A DNA stretch of 14,116 nucleotides from Flavobacterium sp. (GCA_027483785.1 JAIXTU010000408.1:1-14116); one strand, 5' to 3'. Shown: positions 7,766 to 14,116, numbered from the stretch's first letter. The notes: generated from the sequence alone by a model not told the origin. A program made the numbers and translations.

Positions 7766-8340
7766 TATTGGCGGTCTGATTTTCTCATAAATTCTTCTAT
7801 TTTGCGCTGTTCCCAAGCTTCGTTAAAGAACAAATTAGCTCCAAAAACACTAACGGCGTGCGCTACCACACCAAATCCCCACCAAATAGCCAAGTTGAAC
7901 ATACCTAAATTAAGTACTTCGCCTTCTGATAATTGTGAAATAACAACCACAATATTCACCAGAAGATATGCGGTTAAATGACCGTAAAAACCGCGTAATT
8001 TCTTCACTTTGTTCTCCACTTCAAAGGCTATTTCTGCCTTGAGCTGCGCGGGAATTTGCGACGGATTGGTCCAACCTTGCGTGTATTTTTTCATTTGCTC
8101 TTCTTCGATGTCCTTCATAAAACGAGGCATTTTTTGAAAAGCTTCCAAGTAGTGAAAAAACAAACCTATTCCCCACCCGATCAGCGAAAACCAAAACCAT
8201 TGAAATTCGGGCATTAACGATAAATTTACTACTATCAATACGGGAATCACAATGCAAAACGAGGTAAGATGCCCATAAAATCCTTTGATGTTCTTCAACT
8301 GCTTTTTAACATTTTCCGGAATCTGATTTTGCGTTTCCAT
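7765..8340 (-). CDS. Tandem 2TM-domain protein
   Basis: A 191-residue membrane protein made of two consecutive 2TM domains (PF13239-type). The first spans about residues 10-85 with KNIKGFYGHLTSF and the WGIGLFFHYLEAF pattern; the second spans about 105-185 with KLRGFYGHLTAY, WWGFGVVAHAVSVFG and the closing WEQRKIEEFM helix. Each has an amphipathic lead-in helix, two membrane helices with a conserved histidine near the end of the second, and a charged tail. The domain occurs in Flavobacteriia, alone or fused to kinases, and its function is unknown. The start lies 1 nt after the stop of the kinase gene, which carries a third copy of the same domain, so they probably interact. No enzymatic motif is visible. 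Confidence 0.87.
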   Translation of the reverse strand: METQNQIPENVKKQLKNIKGFYGHLTSFCIVIPVLIVVNLSLMPEFQWFWFSLIGWGIGLFFHYLEAFQKMPRFMKDIEEEQMKKYTQGWTNPSQIPAQLKAEIAFEVENKVKKLRGFYGHLTAYLLVNIVVVISQLSEGEVLNLGMFNLAIWWGFGVVAHAVSVFGANLFFNEAWEQRKIEEFMRKSDRQ

Positions 8341-8341
8341 A

Positions 8342-9703
8342 TTAACGATATTTATTTTGTTTTTCTTTCTCTAATAACTCCTGTACTTTTCGCTTCTCCC
8401 AGTCGGCACCGAAAAAGGGCATAAAATTGAAAACCGACATCGCGTGGAATAATACGCCAATTCCCCAACCCAAAAGCGGCCAAAAGAACCATAAGTGATT
8501 TGGTGTCGACAATAAATTTAAAGTGATCAATCCTAAATTGACTAAGATATACGACATTAAATTTCCGTAAAATCCTTTAATGTCTTCCACCCGTTTGCGG
8601 GCATCGATATACGCTTGTTGCGATTGTGTTTCTGTTTGTTCCATGATTTCTATAATTTCTGTTAGGATCGGAATAGCAACGGCGAAAGTTTGTTCACTTT
8701 CAATAATCTGCACCGATCTTTTGGTTAATATACTGTATCTACTAACGATGTTTTGAATGCCAACGCCTTCCCGATCTTTGAGAACTTCCTTGCGTTGTAG
8801 GTCGTTTTCCACAACCAAATTATTGTCTTTAACGTAAATCCGCACTTTCAAAGGCTTTTGCGGACTCACCACATTGTGTTTAATGGTATTTTCTAAAAGT
8901 AGTTGCAAGCTTAACGGAACTACTTTCGATTCGTCGTTTTCTTGAATTTCCGGAAGCTCATACTGCAAACTTCCTTCAAAACGCATTTGCAATAAATTCA
9001 AATAGGTTTTGGCGAATTTCAACTCTTCCTCTAAAGGAACCAATTCTTTGTCTTTTTGCTCTAAAACGTAGCGGTAAATCTTCGACAATGAAGTAGTGAA
9101 CTTCTGTGCATTATCCGGATTTTCCTCAATCAGCGAACTCAACACATTCAAACTATTGAAAAGAAAGTGCGGATCAATCTGATTCTTAAGCGTTTCGAAT
9201 CGCGCCGAAGCATTTCCAGCTATAATTTTCTGTTCTTTTACCTTTACTTCCTGCATTTGCTTGTAGAAGTAAATGGCGTGAAACAGCAAGGAAATAACCA
9301 ACGTAAGCAAAATCGAGAACAGGTAACTGCGTACGGTTTGTGCGGCTAAGAAAGCCGAAAACGGCATTTGATTAATCAAAACGTCGGTGATGTAACGAAT
9401 AATAAAAATGCCAATCGTTGTAACTACCACACTTCCCACAACACCAAGCAAGAAGCGATATTTCTTATACTTTTTCCAAGGAAGAAAATTAATGTAGTTG
9501 AAAAACGTACTGTTTATTACCGTAAGCACCGTTCCGTACAAAAAGTACATACCTATTTCTGCAACGAGTCGGTTGTTCACTTCAAAATCGCGACCCAACA
9601 GCATTTCAATGAAAAACACCGTAGCGGTAATTCCAAAGCTCACAACTAAACCAGTGATGAACGCCTTGAAAATGATTTGGATGGTTTTTTGAATGATCAA
9701 CAT
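8342..9703 (-). CDS. LytS-type sensor histidine kinase with C-terminal 2TM domain
   Basis: A 453-residue sensor kinase. Four membrane helices occupy about residues 12-148 with only short loops, so sensing is probably within the membrane. A coiled linker leads to the His_kinase domain (PF06580) with NQIDPHFLFNSLN (phospho-acceptor His179), then a HATPase_c domain with LLLENTIKHN (N box, about 268-277) and GVGIQNI (G box, 313-319). After the ATPase, a complete 2TM domain begins at about residue 370 with VEDIKGFYGNLMSY and ends with FGADWEKRKVQELL. The ATG at 9703 is preferred: the frame extends 10 codons to a TTG, but those bases overlap the upstream mini-ORF. The partner is presumably the LytTR regulator of the same operon. 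An internal ATG at 8644 could also yield a separate 100-residue 2TM protein. Confidence 0.92.
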   Translation of the reverse strand: MLIIQKTIQIIFKAFITGLVVSFGITATVFFIEMLLGRDFEVNNRLVAEIGMYFLYGTVLTVINSTFFNYINFLPWKKYKKYRFLLGVVGSVVVTTIGIFIIRYITDVLINQMPFSAFLAAQTVRSYLFSILLTLVISLLFHAIYFYKQMQEVKVKEQKIIAGNASARFETLKNQIDPHFLFNSLNVLSSLIEENPDNAQKFTTSLSKIYRYVLEQKDKELVPLEEELKFAKTYLNLLQMRFEGSLQYELPEIQENDESKVVPLSLQLLLENTIKHNVVSPQKPLKVRIYVKDNNLVVENDLQRKEVLKDREGVGIQNIVSRYSILTKRSVQIIESEQTFAVAIPILTEIIEIMEQTETQSQQAYIDARKRVEDIKGFYGNLMSYILVNLGLITLNLLSTPNHLWFFWPLLGWGIGVLFHAMSVFNFMPFFGADWEKRKVQELLEKEKQNKYR

Positions 9704-9722
9704 ACAACTGCGTTTTAGAGAT

Positions 9723-9821
9723 TTAAAGTACAAATTTTACGGTAGCAACGGCTATACAAACAATAAGACTAAACATAATTACTTTGAAAAAGATTCTGAT
9801 GGTATTTTGAATAAGTAACAT
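9723..9821 (-). CDS. 32-residue membrane mini-protein, partial copy of the kinase N-terminus
   Basis: A short ORF, MLLIQNTIRIFFKV onward to a TAA, lying between the TPR-like gene (18 nt away) and the kinase ATG (19 nt away). Nine of its first 13 residues match the kinase start (MLIIQKTIQIIFK), and 31 of the first 39 bases are identical; ATV plus a phenylalanine recur near the end with a one-residue shift. Both ATGs are preceded by ACTTTAAAT on the minus strand (9832-9840 and 9721-9729), which suggests a tandem duplication of about 111-118 bp. The peptide would form one membrane helix. It could be expressed as a small partner of the kinase, act as a leader that tunes kinase translation, or be a decaying remnant. 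Sequence alone does not decide. Confidence 0.5.
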   Translation of the reverse strand: MLLIQNTIRIFFKVIMFSLIVCIAVATVKFVL

Positions 9822-9839
9822 ATCGGTTCGAATTTAAAG

Positions 9840-10463
9840 TTATTTACTACATGAAGCTAACACTTGTTGTGCGCGTTCTTTTCCCCAAGTTGGCGCAAAA
9901 GGCGTTGCCGGTTTTTCAGTTTCGAACATGGCAATCGATCGCGCTACTTGTTCGCACATAGGTTTGGTATCTTTTCCCCAAAATTTCGCACCACCAATTT
10001 CAAAATCGGCTTTGCTAAACACCACACGCGGATTCTCAGGAGCTATTTTTTCTGCTTTAGCATATAATACCATGACAATCGGACTGTATTTTTGGCCATT
10101 TGTCATCGGATCTTGAACAATGTAAGCCGTATAAATTAACGCTTGTACAACCAGCAATTCGGCGTTTTCGGCGTTTTTCGCCATTTCAATGTCTAATGCA
10201 CTCTGCGCTTGGGTAAGTAAAGCGGTAATTTGCGTTTTGTCTTTAATGTAAAACGCCGATGTTGTGTTTACCAAAGCAACGTAATAATTAGGCAACCATT
10301 CGTTTGGTTCTGCGGCAGCAATACGCTCAAATAAAGCGCTTGCTTCAGTGGTTTTTCCCGAATTCCACAAGTCCATTCCTTTTTTCATTCCTGTTTCAAA
10401 TTTCGATTGTGCCATTAGAACAGTCGAAAAAAGAAGGCTTAAAAATACTGTTGTTGTTTTCAT
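9840..10463 (-). CDS. Exported TPR-like protein of unknown function
   Basis: A 207-residue protein with a clear signal peptide (MKTTTVFLSLLFSTVLMAQ, cleavage probably next to Gln19). There is no lipobox, so it is probably soluble in the periplasm. The mature part is helical with a TPR-like unit: MKKGMDLWNSGKTTEASALF (26-45) followed by EPNEWLPNYYVALVN (52-66), and later YAKAEKIAPENPRVVF (134-149). Two cysteines (Cys170, Cys205) could form a disulfide. It is the first gene of the signalling operon and lies just downstream of the TonB receptor gene and the predicted operator. A role as a periplasmic helper of the receptor or the sensor is an inference from position; no catalytic motif is seen. 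Confidence 0.75.
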   Translation of the reverse strand: MKTTTVFLSLLFSTVLMAQSKFETGMKKGMDLWNSGKTTEASALFERIAAAEPNEWLPNYYVALVNTTSAFYIKDKTQITALLTQAQSALDIEMAKNAENAELLVVQALIYTAYIVQDPMTNGQKYSPIVMVLYAKAEKIAPENPRVVFSKADFEIGGAKFWGKDTKPMCEQVARSIAMFETEKPATPFAPTWGKERAQQVLASCSK

Positions 10464-10491
10464 TTTTTTTAGATGTTTAAGTTTGATGATG

Positions 10492-10523
10492 TAAAAGTAT
10501 TTTAGTGTTATTGCTGTTGAAAA
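10492..10523 (-). promoter_or_regulatory. Candidate promoter of the signalling operon
   Basis: On the minus strand, TACTTTTA (10499-10492) fits seven of the eight positions implied by TAnnTTTG, and TTTTC (10523-10519) lies 19 nt upstream as a poor -33 box. The start codon is about 29 nt further on. A weak -33 box suits a promoter that needs an activator, and the LytTR-like repeats end 6 nt upstream of it. Confidence 0.45.
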
Positions 10524-10529
10524 TAAGTT

Positions 10530-10563
10530 GTACTGAACTGTAAAATTTGTGTACTGAATTGTA
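10530..10563 (-). promoter_or_regulatory. Predicted LytTR operator: paired direct repeats, 21-bp period
   Basis: The minus strand carries TACAATTCAGTAC (10563-10551) and TACAGTTCAGTAC (10542-10530), identical at 12 of 13 positions and repeating exactly every 21 bp, two helical turns. The cores ACAATTCAG and ACAGTTCAG, separated by 12 bp, match the known LytTR/AgrA operator pattern of two ACAGTTNAG-like 9-mers with a 12-bp spacer. They lie 30 nt before the candidate -7 box of an operon that encodes a LytTR regulator, so autoregulation is inferred. A site for a different dimeric regulator is possible. Confidence 0.65.
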
Positions 10564-10591
10564 GTTTTTCGTTTTTTATATTTTGTTTTTT

Positions 10592-10740
10592 GGGCGCATC
10601 CCGGCGGTATTTAGTGGAAATTCCGTGCGCCGCCGCGTCCCGCTTTCGCTCATAGTCCTCGCTGCGTTGCCCTCTTGCATCGGGCCTTGCTGCGGGCTAA
10701 TCCGCTCAATCGGTTGCGCAAAATCGTGCACAAACGATCC
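10592..10740. repeat. GC-rich interspersed repeat-like element
   Basis: This stretch is strikingly GC-rich beside AT-rich flanks and codes for nothing evident. It begins GGGCGCATCCCGGCGG, contains TATTTAGTGGAAATTCCG and CCGCCGCGTCCCGC, and continues with GCGGGCTAATCCGCTC. CGGCGG (10602-10607) can pair with CCGCCG (10631-10636), and GGCGC with GCGCC, so a hairpin can form. From memory this resembles an interspersed intergenic repeat found in flavobacterial genomes; I could not search for other copies. It follows the stop of the TonB receptor gene and precedes the signalling-operon operator, so it may act as a transcription end or insulator. The whole spacer between the genes runs from 10464 to 10744. 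Confidence 0.55.
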
Positions 10741-10744
10741 GTGT

Positions 10745-12892
10745 CTATAAATTATCTAATTGATTCTTCGACTTATCCGAACTTATCGTCCAGAAAAATC
10801 CAACAAAGAAAAACTTATCTGCCGCCGGACGAATCGCACGTCGAGCGTACTGACCGTTTTCATCCGGATTATTGGCAAATTGGTAACCAAAAACGTTTTG
10901 CGCTCCCAATAAATTCTGCGCCGAAAAGTAAATAATCATCTGCGGATTCATCAAATACGCCCAACCCAAACTCAAATTCTGAAAATACTTGGTTTTTTGG
11001 TTCATAAATGCCGTTTCATTCGGATCGTTATACGGACGCCCAGAATTAAACGTATGCGTTAAACCAATTTGCGATTTCAACGCCTGAACCCAATATTTCG
11101 TAACGATACTTGCTGTGTGTTTCGCAACAAACGAAGGCGTAACCGCACTCGGGAAACCGCGATACAAACGCTCAGTATCAATGTACGAATACGAAACCCA
11201 ATACTCCAGATTTTTAATATTGTGGTTATCGCGCCAAAGCAAATCAACACCACGCGCCATACCAAAACCCGAATTGGTAAACGTTTCGCCAAACTGCGCC
11301 TGATTTCCAGAAAACGTCACCAATTGATCGTACTCTTTGTCGTAAACCTCAGCCCGAAACAATTGGTCGTTTTTGCGGTATTCGTAATTCAATAAATAAT
11401 GTGTGCTTTTCTCGTTTCCTAACCTATTTTCAAATTTCAATAAATCAGCCGGCGCCGATTGGCGGAAAATACCGTACGCTGCCGAAAGCGTTCCGTTTTT
11501 CGAAATTTTGTACGCCAACGATACACGCGGATCCACAAAATTTGAGTTCAAAAGCGCATTTCTACTGCCTCGAACGCCAAATTTAAAAGCTAGATCTTTC
11601 GAAAGCGTATAGTCGTATTCTGCGAAAGCGGAAACAATATCAAGCTCATACCGCAATTTAAAATCGGCTGTATCTTCTTCAAACAACTCGCCAAAATTCG
11701 TACGGAAAGCTTCGGCACCAAAAGTCAACTTGTGCGAACTCGAAAAACGCTTTTTTAAACGTAATTTCGCGTGATAAGCGCGTTCTGTATTGGTTACGTT
11801 TCCAAAATTCAAATCGATTTTATTGGTGCTGTAGCCAAAACTCAAACCCGAAAAAATGCGCCAACCGTTGTTCAAAGCACCGTCGTACGAAGCATTTCCA
11901 TAAAAGTTATCGTTTTTTAAGGCAAACCGACTCAATCCGCTGGTATTAATATCAAACTGATTTAAATCGAGTTGCGCCGCATCGAAAGCGCCGTACACTT
12001 TAAGCAATCCGTTTTCAAACTCGCGTCGGTACACGGCTTCTCCAGAAAGCGATTGGTACGGTTTGTTCCAATCAACGTCCTGTGGCGCAATCCATTGATA
12101 CGGTTCTAAATTGGTGTACGAAGTGTTAAACGTAAACGCACTTTTATTCCATTTTTGGGTATTGCTCAAACCTACGCCCACGGTCATGATCGAAATATCG
12201 GTTTGTTCTTCGGTGGGCATGTCGGTTGTATTCAATAACAAAACACTCGAAAGCGCTTCGCCATACTCGGCAGAATAGCCACCCGTTGAAAACGAAATTC
12301 CTTTAAACAAAAAAGGCGAAAAACGTCCGCGTGCCGGTAAATTATTAGCAGCAGCGCCATACGGTTGCGCCACTCGAACACCGTCTACAAAAGTTTGCGT
12401 TTCGTTCGCTTCACCACCGCGAATAAAAAGTCGGCCGCTCTCACCAACCGTTTGCGTTCCCGGAAGCGTAAGTAACGCGCCAACAATATCGCCCGCCGAT
12501 CCCGCTGTGGTCACAATATCAAGCGGTTTCAATACCGCCGATTTCGATTTATCGCCCGCTTCAAATGTTCCGGCATTAATAACCACAGTATCTAAAGTGC
12601 TTTCGCTGGCTGTCAAAATGATTATTTGATTCTTAAAGTTTTGAACATCAATAGATATTGTCGCTGTATCGTACAATAATGCAGAAACTTTGAGAACCAA
12701 CGTTCCCGTTTCGGTCGTTTCAAACGAGAAAGAACCGTCGGCAGCCGTAGTGGCACCGTCGTAAGTTCCGTCGAGAAAAACGTTTGCCTTTTCGATGGGT
12801 TTACTTTTTGAATCGACAACCTTGCCGGAAATCGTGTTTTGTGCGCAGACTGAAGCTACGCAAAAGAAAAATAGGATTTGCAAAATTTTCAT
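10745..12892 (-). CDS. TonB-dependent outer-membrane receptor
   Basis: A 715-residue outer-membrane transporter. The signal peptide is MKILQILFFFCVASVCAQ, and the ATG is placed there rather than at an upstream in-frame codon 13 residues earlier. A carboxypeptidase-regulatory-like beta domain follows (about 19-95: ISGKVVDSKSKPIEKANVF, then ADGSFSF). The plug domain (about 115-220) shows DIVGALLTLPGTQTVGES, RLFIRGGEANETQTFVDGV and FSTGGYSAEYGEALSSVL. The rest is a beta barrel ending near FFFVGFFWTIS, with a short hydrophilic tail after the last strand. Such receptors import siderophores, glycans, peptides or vitamins with TonB-ExbBD energy. No SusD-like gene or other substrate clue is adjacent. 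Paired LytTR-like repeats upstream suggest control by the neighbouring two-component system. Confidence 0.9.
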   Translation of the reverse strand: MKILQILFFFCVASVCAQNTISGKVVDSKSKPIEKANVFLDGTYDGATTAADGSFSFETTETGTLVLKVSALLYDTATISIDVQNFKNQIIILTASESTLDTVVINAGTFEAGDKSKSAVLKPLDIVTTAGSAGDIVGALLTLPGTQTVGESGRLFIRGGEANETQTFVDGVRVAQPYGAAANNLPARGRFSPFLFKGISFSTGGYSAEYGEALSSVLLLNTTDMPTEEQTDISIMTVGVGLSNTQKWNKSAFTFNTSYTNLEPYQWIAPQDVDWNKPYQSLSGEAVYRREFENGLLKVYGAFDAAQLDLNQFDINTSGLSRFALKNDNFYGNASYDGALNNGWRIFSGLSFGYSTNKIDLNFGNVTNTERAYHAKLRLKKRFSSSHKLTFGAEAFRTNFGELFEEDTADFKLRYELDIVSAFAEYDYTLSKDLAFKFGVRGSRNALLNSNFVDPRVSLAYKISKNGTLSAAYGIFRQSAPADLLKFENRLGNEKSTHYLLNYEYRKNDQLFRAEVYDKEYDQLVTFSGNQAQFGETFTNSGFGMARGVDLLWRDNHNIKNLEYWVSYSYIDTERLYRGFPSAVTPSFVAKHTASIVTKYWVQALKSQIGLTHTFNSGRPYNDPNETAFMNQKTKYFQNLSLGWAYLMNPQMIIYFSAQNLLGAQNVFGYQFANNPDENGQYARRAIRPAADKFFFVGFFWTISSDKSKNQLDNL

Positions 12893-12908
12893 GGCTATAA
12901 GTTTGGAG

Positions 12909-12936
12909 CAAATATGTACCGACTCGTTCAACCAAA
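12909..12936 (-). promoter_or_regulatory. Candidate promoter of the TonB receptor gene
   Basis: On the minus strand, CATATTTG (12916-12909) matches TAnnTTTG except for its first base, with TTTG (12936-12933) 16 nt upstream as a -33 box. The leader before the ATG would be very short, about 10 nt. The distance from the -7 box to the proximal repeat is 30 nt, the same as at the signalling operon, which is the main support. Confidence 0.4.
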
Positions 12937-12946
12937 AAAAAGTAGC

Positions 12947-12980
12947 GTACCGAATTGTCGGAAATCGATACTGAAATGCA
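12947..12980 (-). promoter_or_regulatory. Predicted second LytTR operator, upstream of the TonB receptor gene
   Basis: The minus strand carries TGCATTTCAGTAT (12980-12968) and GACAATTCGGTAC (12959-12947), again exactly 21 bp apart. They match TACAATTCAGTAC at 9-10 and 11 of 13 positions. Orientation, period and the 30-nt distance to a -7-like box are the same as upstream of the LytTR operon. The copies are diverged, so the call depends on this shared geometry. The region is also upstream of the divergent gene at 13048, which might share the site. Confidence 0.5.
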
Positions 12981-13047
12981 AAAATGATTCATAAAGCAAA
13001 TTACTTTAGTCGATTCCTTTCTTATTTTTACTCCAAAAAATATTGAT

Positions 13048-13413
13048 ATGAAAAAATATATTGCTTTTGCAGCGCTGTTTTTCAGTGTTATCGCGTTTGC
13101 ACAGAAAGGCCCGGTGACGGCAAGCGTGGTAAAAGACATAGAAAAAAAACAAGAACAGATTCTTGCCGAATTAAAAAAGAACGACCGAAATGCAGCTTTA
13201 AAACTTGTTGTCGACTTGCGGGCCGACGTGCATCGATTGTATGAAAGTGCGTCGATTGCTTTCGCAGAAAAGAAAGAAAAATTCAAACTTGCCGAATCAG
13301 CATATTTGGCGGCCGGAAAAACCGAAAAACTAATTCGTTTGCAATACAGCGATAAAGACATCGAGAAAAGCTTGGAAGATGTCGTTAAAAATTTGAATTC
13401 TTTAAAAGAGTAA
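13048..13413 (+). CDS. Small exported helical protein of unknown function
   Basis: A 121-residue protein with a signal peptide (MKKYIAFAALFFSVIAFAQ, cleaved near Gln19) and no lipobox cysteine. The mature 100 residues are highly charged and predicted helical: VVKDIEKKQEQILAELKK (27-44) and ALKLVVDLRADVHRLYES (50-67), then a lysine-rich helix ending in SLEDVVKNLNSLKE. Heptad-like spacing suggests a coiled coil or helical bundle. I do not recognise the family. It is transcribed away from the TonB receptor gene, with about 155 bp between the starts, and lies 30 nt before the amidotransferase gene. TACTTTAG at 13002-13009 is a poor -7 candidate. No cysteines or catalytic motifs are seen. Confidence 0.7.
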   Translation: MKKYIAFAALFFSVIAFAQKGPVTASVVKDIEKKQEQILAELKKNDRNAALKLVVDLRADVHRLYESASIAFAEKKEKFKLAESAYLAAGKTEKLIRLQYSDKDIEKSLEDVVKNLNSLKE

Positions 13414-13443
13414 ACGGATTCAAAACCAGATTTTTAAACAACT

Positions 13444-14010
13444 TTGACTAAAGTATTACTTATTGATTCTTACGACAGCTTTACCTACAATTTAGTGCAC
13501 TATTTTGAAGCGCTGGATTGCGAAGTAAAGGTTCTTAAAAACGACGAACCGTACCGCGATTTACTAAATACACACGACAGTATAGTGCTTTCGCCCGGAC
13601 CAGGTCTTCCAGAAAATGCTGGCCACTTAATGGCTATTATTTCTGAAATAGCTGAAACAAAAAAAGTTTTAGGAGTGTGTCTTGGCTTACAAGCGCTCGT
13701 CAAGCATTTTGGAGGCGATTTAATAAATCTACCACAAGTACACCACGGCTATGCTGATTTAATGACGCAAACTCAAGAAAACAAGCTTTTTCGCGAACTT
13801 CCAAACACATTCAACGTAGCGCGGTATCATTCTTGGGCAGCCAATCCGAAAAACTTTCCAGATACATTACAAATTACAGCGAAAACTACCGACGGAACCA
13901 TCATGGCTTTTGAACACAAAAATTCACCTGTTTTCGGCGTTCAATTTCATCCTGAAAGTATTTTAAGCGAACACGGCATGCAAATTCTCAAAAATTGGCT
14001 GAACTTATAA
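13444..14010 (+). CDS. Aminodeoxychorismate/anthranilate synthase component II (glutamine amidotransferase)
   Basis: This class I glutamine amidotransferase subunit releases ammonia from glutamine for the chorismate-using partner (PabB or TrpE). The 188-residue protein has VLLIDSYDSFTYNLVHYFEA (4-23), VLSPGPGLPENAGH (48-61) with the oxyanion loop, the nucleophile Cys79 in LGVCLGLQAL, RYHSWAA (127-133) and the His169/Glu171 pair in VQFHPESIL. The histidine usually after CLG is a leucine here, outside the catalytic triad. The start is TTG: an in-frame stop lies at 13435-13437 and no ATG precedes the first strand. Whether it serves folate or tryptophan synthesis cannot be told because no partner gene is in view; some organisms use one subunit for both. 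Confidence 0.9.
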   Translation: MTKVLLIDSYDSFTYNLVHYFEALDCEVKVLKNDEPYRDLLNTHDSIVLSPGPGLPENAGHLMAIISEIAETKKVLGVCLGLQALVKHFGGDLINLPQVHHGYADLMTQTQENKLFRELPNTFNVARYHSWAANPKNFPDTLQITAKTTDGTIMAFEHKNSPVFGVQFHPESILSEHGMQILKNWLNL

Positions 14011-14116
14011 TATTGCTTTAAATTACAATATTCAATATTCTGAAAAACAATTTATTGAGCATTCTATATAGAAATTATCTATCGTGTAAAAACAAGCTTA
14101 TTTCCACCTGAGAGCG
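14011..14116. other. AT-rich region at the right edge
   Basis: These 106 bases hold no supported gene. AATATTG (14009-14015) and CAATATT (14026-14032) could pair as a weak 7-bp AT stem, but no T-run follows, so I do not call a terminator. The minus strand could contain the end of a converging gene, but frames are too short to judge. Confidence 0.4.

Noticed and set aside
12916..12928. GTACCGACTCGTT, a possible third repeat downstream of the receptor operator
   Set aside because: It matches only 9 of 13 positions, lies 31 bp from its neighbour instead of 21 and overlaps the candidate promoter, so it is too weak to call.
12801..13361. A 186-codon minus-strand frame across the receptor start and the gene at 13048
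   Set aside because: It overlaps the receptor signal peptide in another frame and runs antisense to the signal-peptide protein; its phenylalanine- and serine-rich composition is typical of the reverse of lysine- and glutamate-rich coding DNA.
14009..14032. Short AT inverted repeat after the amidotransferase gene
   Set aside because: Seven AT-rich base pairs and no following T-run; not enough for a terminator.

Overview
The window looks like chromosomal DNA of a flavobacterium-like member of the Bacteroidota. The evidence is the AT-rich coding sequence, the rarity of Shine-Dalgarno sites, promoter -7 boxes of the TAnnTTTG type, a SusC-like TonB-dependent receptor with an N-terminal carboxypeptidase-regulatory domain, 2TM-domain proteins, a LytS/LytTR-type two-component pair and a COX15-type haem A synthase. 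No rRNA, tRNA, CRISPR array or transposase was seen.

Layout. (1) 1-3139 is an envelope-glycan block. On the minus strand are a SAM methyltransferase and a truncated lipopolysaccharide (Kdo/heptose-like) kinase; divergent to them are two family-2 glycosyltransferases. (2) 3136-6401 (+) is housekeeping: tsaC (t6A tRNA modification, start overlapping the second glycosyltransferase), cca (tRNA CCA end) and a COX15/CtaA haem A synthase overlapping the cca stop. (3) 10463-6382 (-) is a tightly packed signalling operon: exported TPR-like protein, a 32-residue mini-ORF copying the kinase N-terminus, a LytS-type histidine kinase fused to a 2TM domain, a tandem-2TM protein, a DUF2306-like membrane protein and a LytTR response regulator. 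(4) 12892-10745 (-) is a TonB-dependent receptor, separated from the operon by a GC-rich repeat-like segment. (5) 13048-14010 (+) holds a small exported helical protein and a TTG-started glutamine amidotransferase subunit (PabA/TrpG).

The most interesting signal is regulatory. Upstream of the signalling operon lies a direct repeat (ACAATTCAG and ACAGTTCAG on the minus strand, 21 bp apart), the known architecture of LytTR-domain operators. A diverged pair with the same 21-bp period lies upstream of the TonB receptor gene, and in both cases 30 nt separate the promoter-proximal repeat from a plausible -7 box. I infer that the encoded LytTR regulator controls its own operon and the receptor, making kinase, 2TM proteins, regulator, TPR protein and receptor one envelope-sensing and uptake unit. 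This is a prediction from sequence and needs genome-wide and experimental tests.
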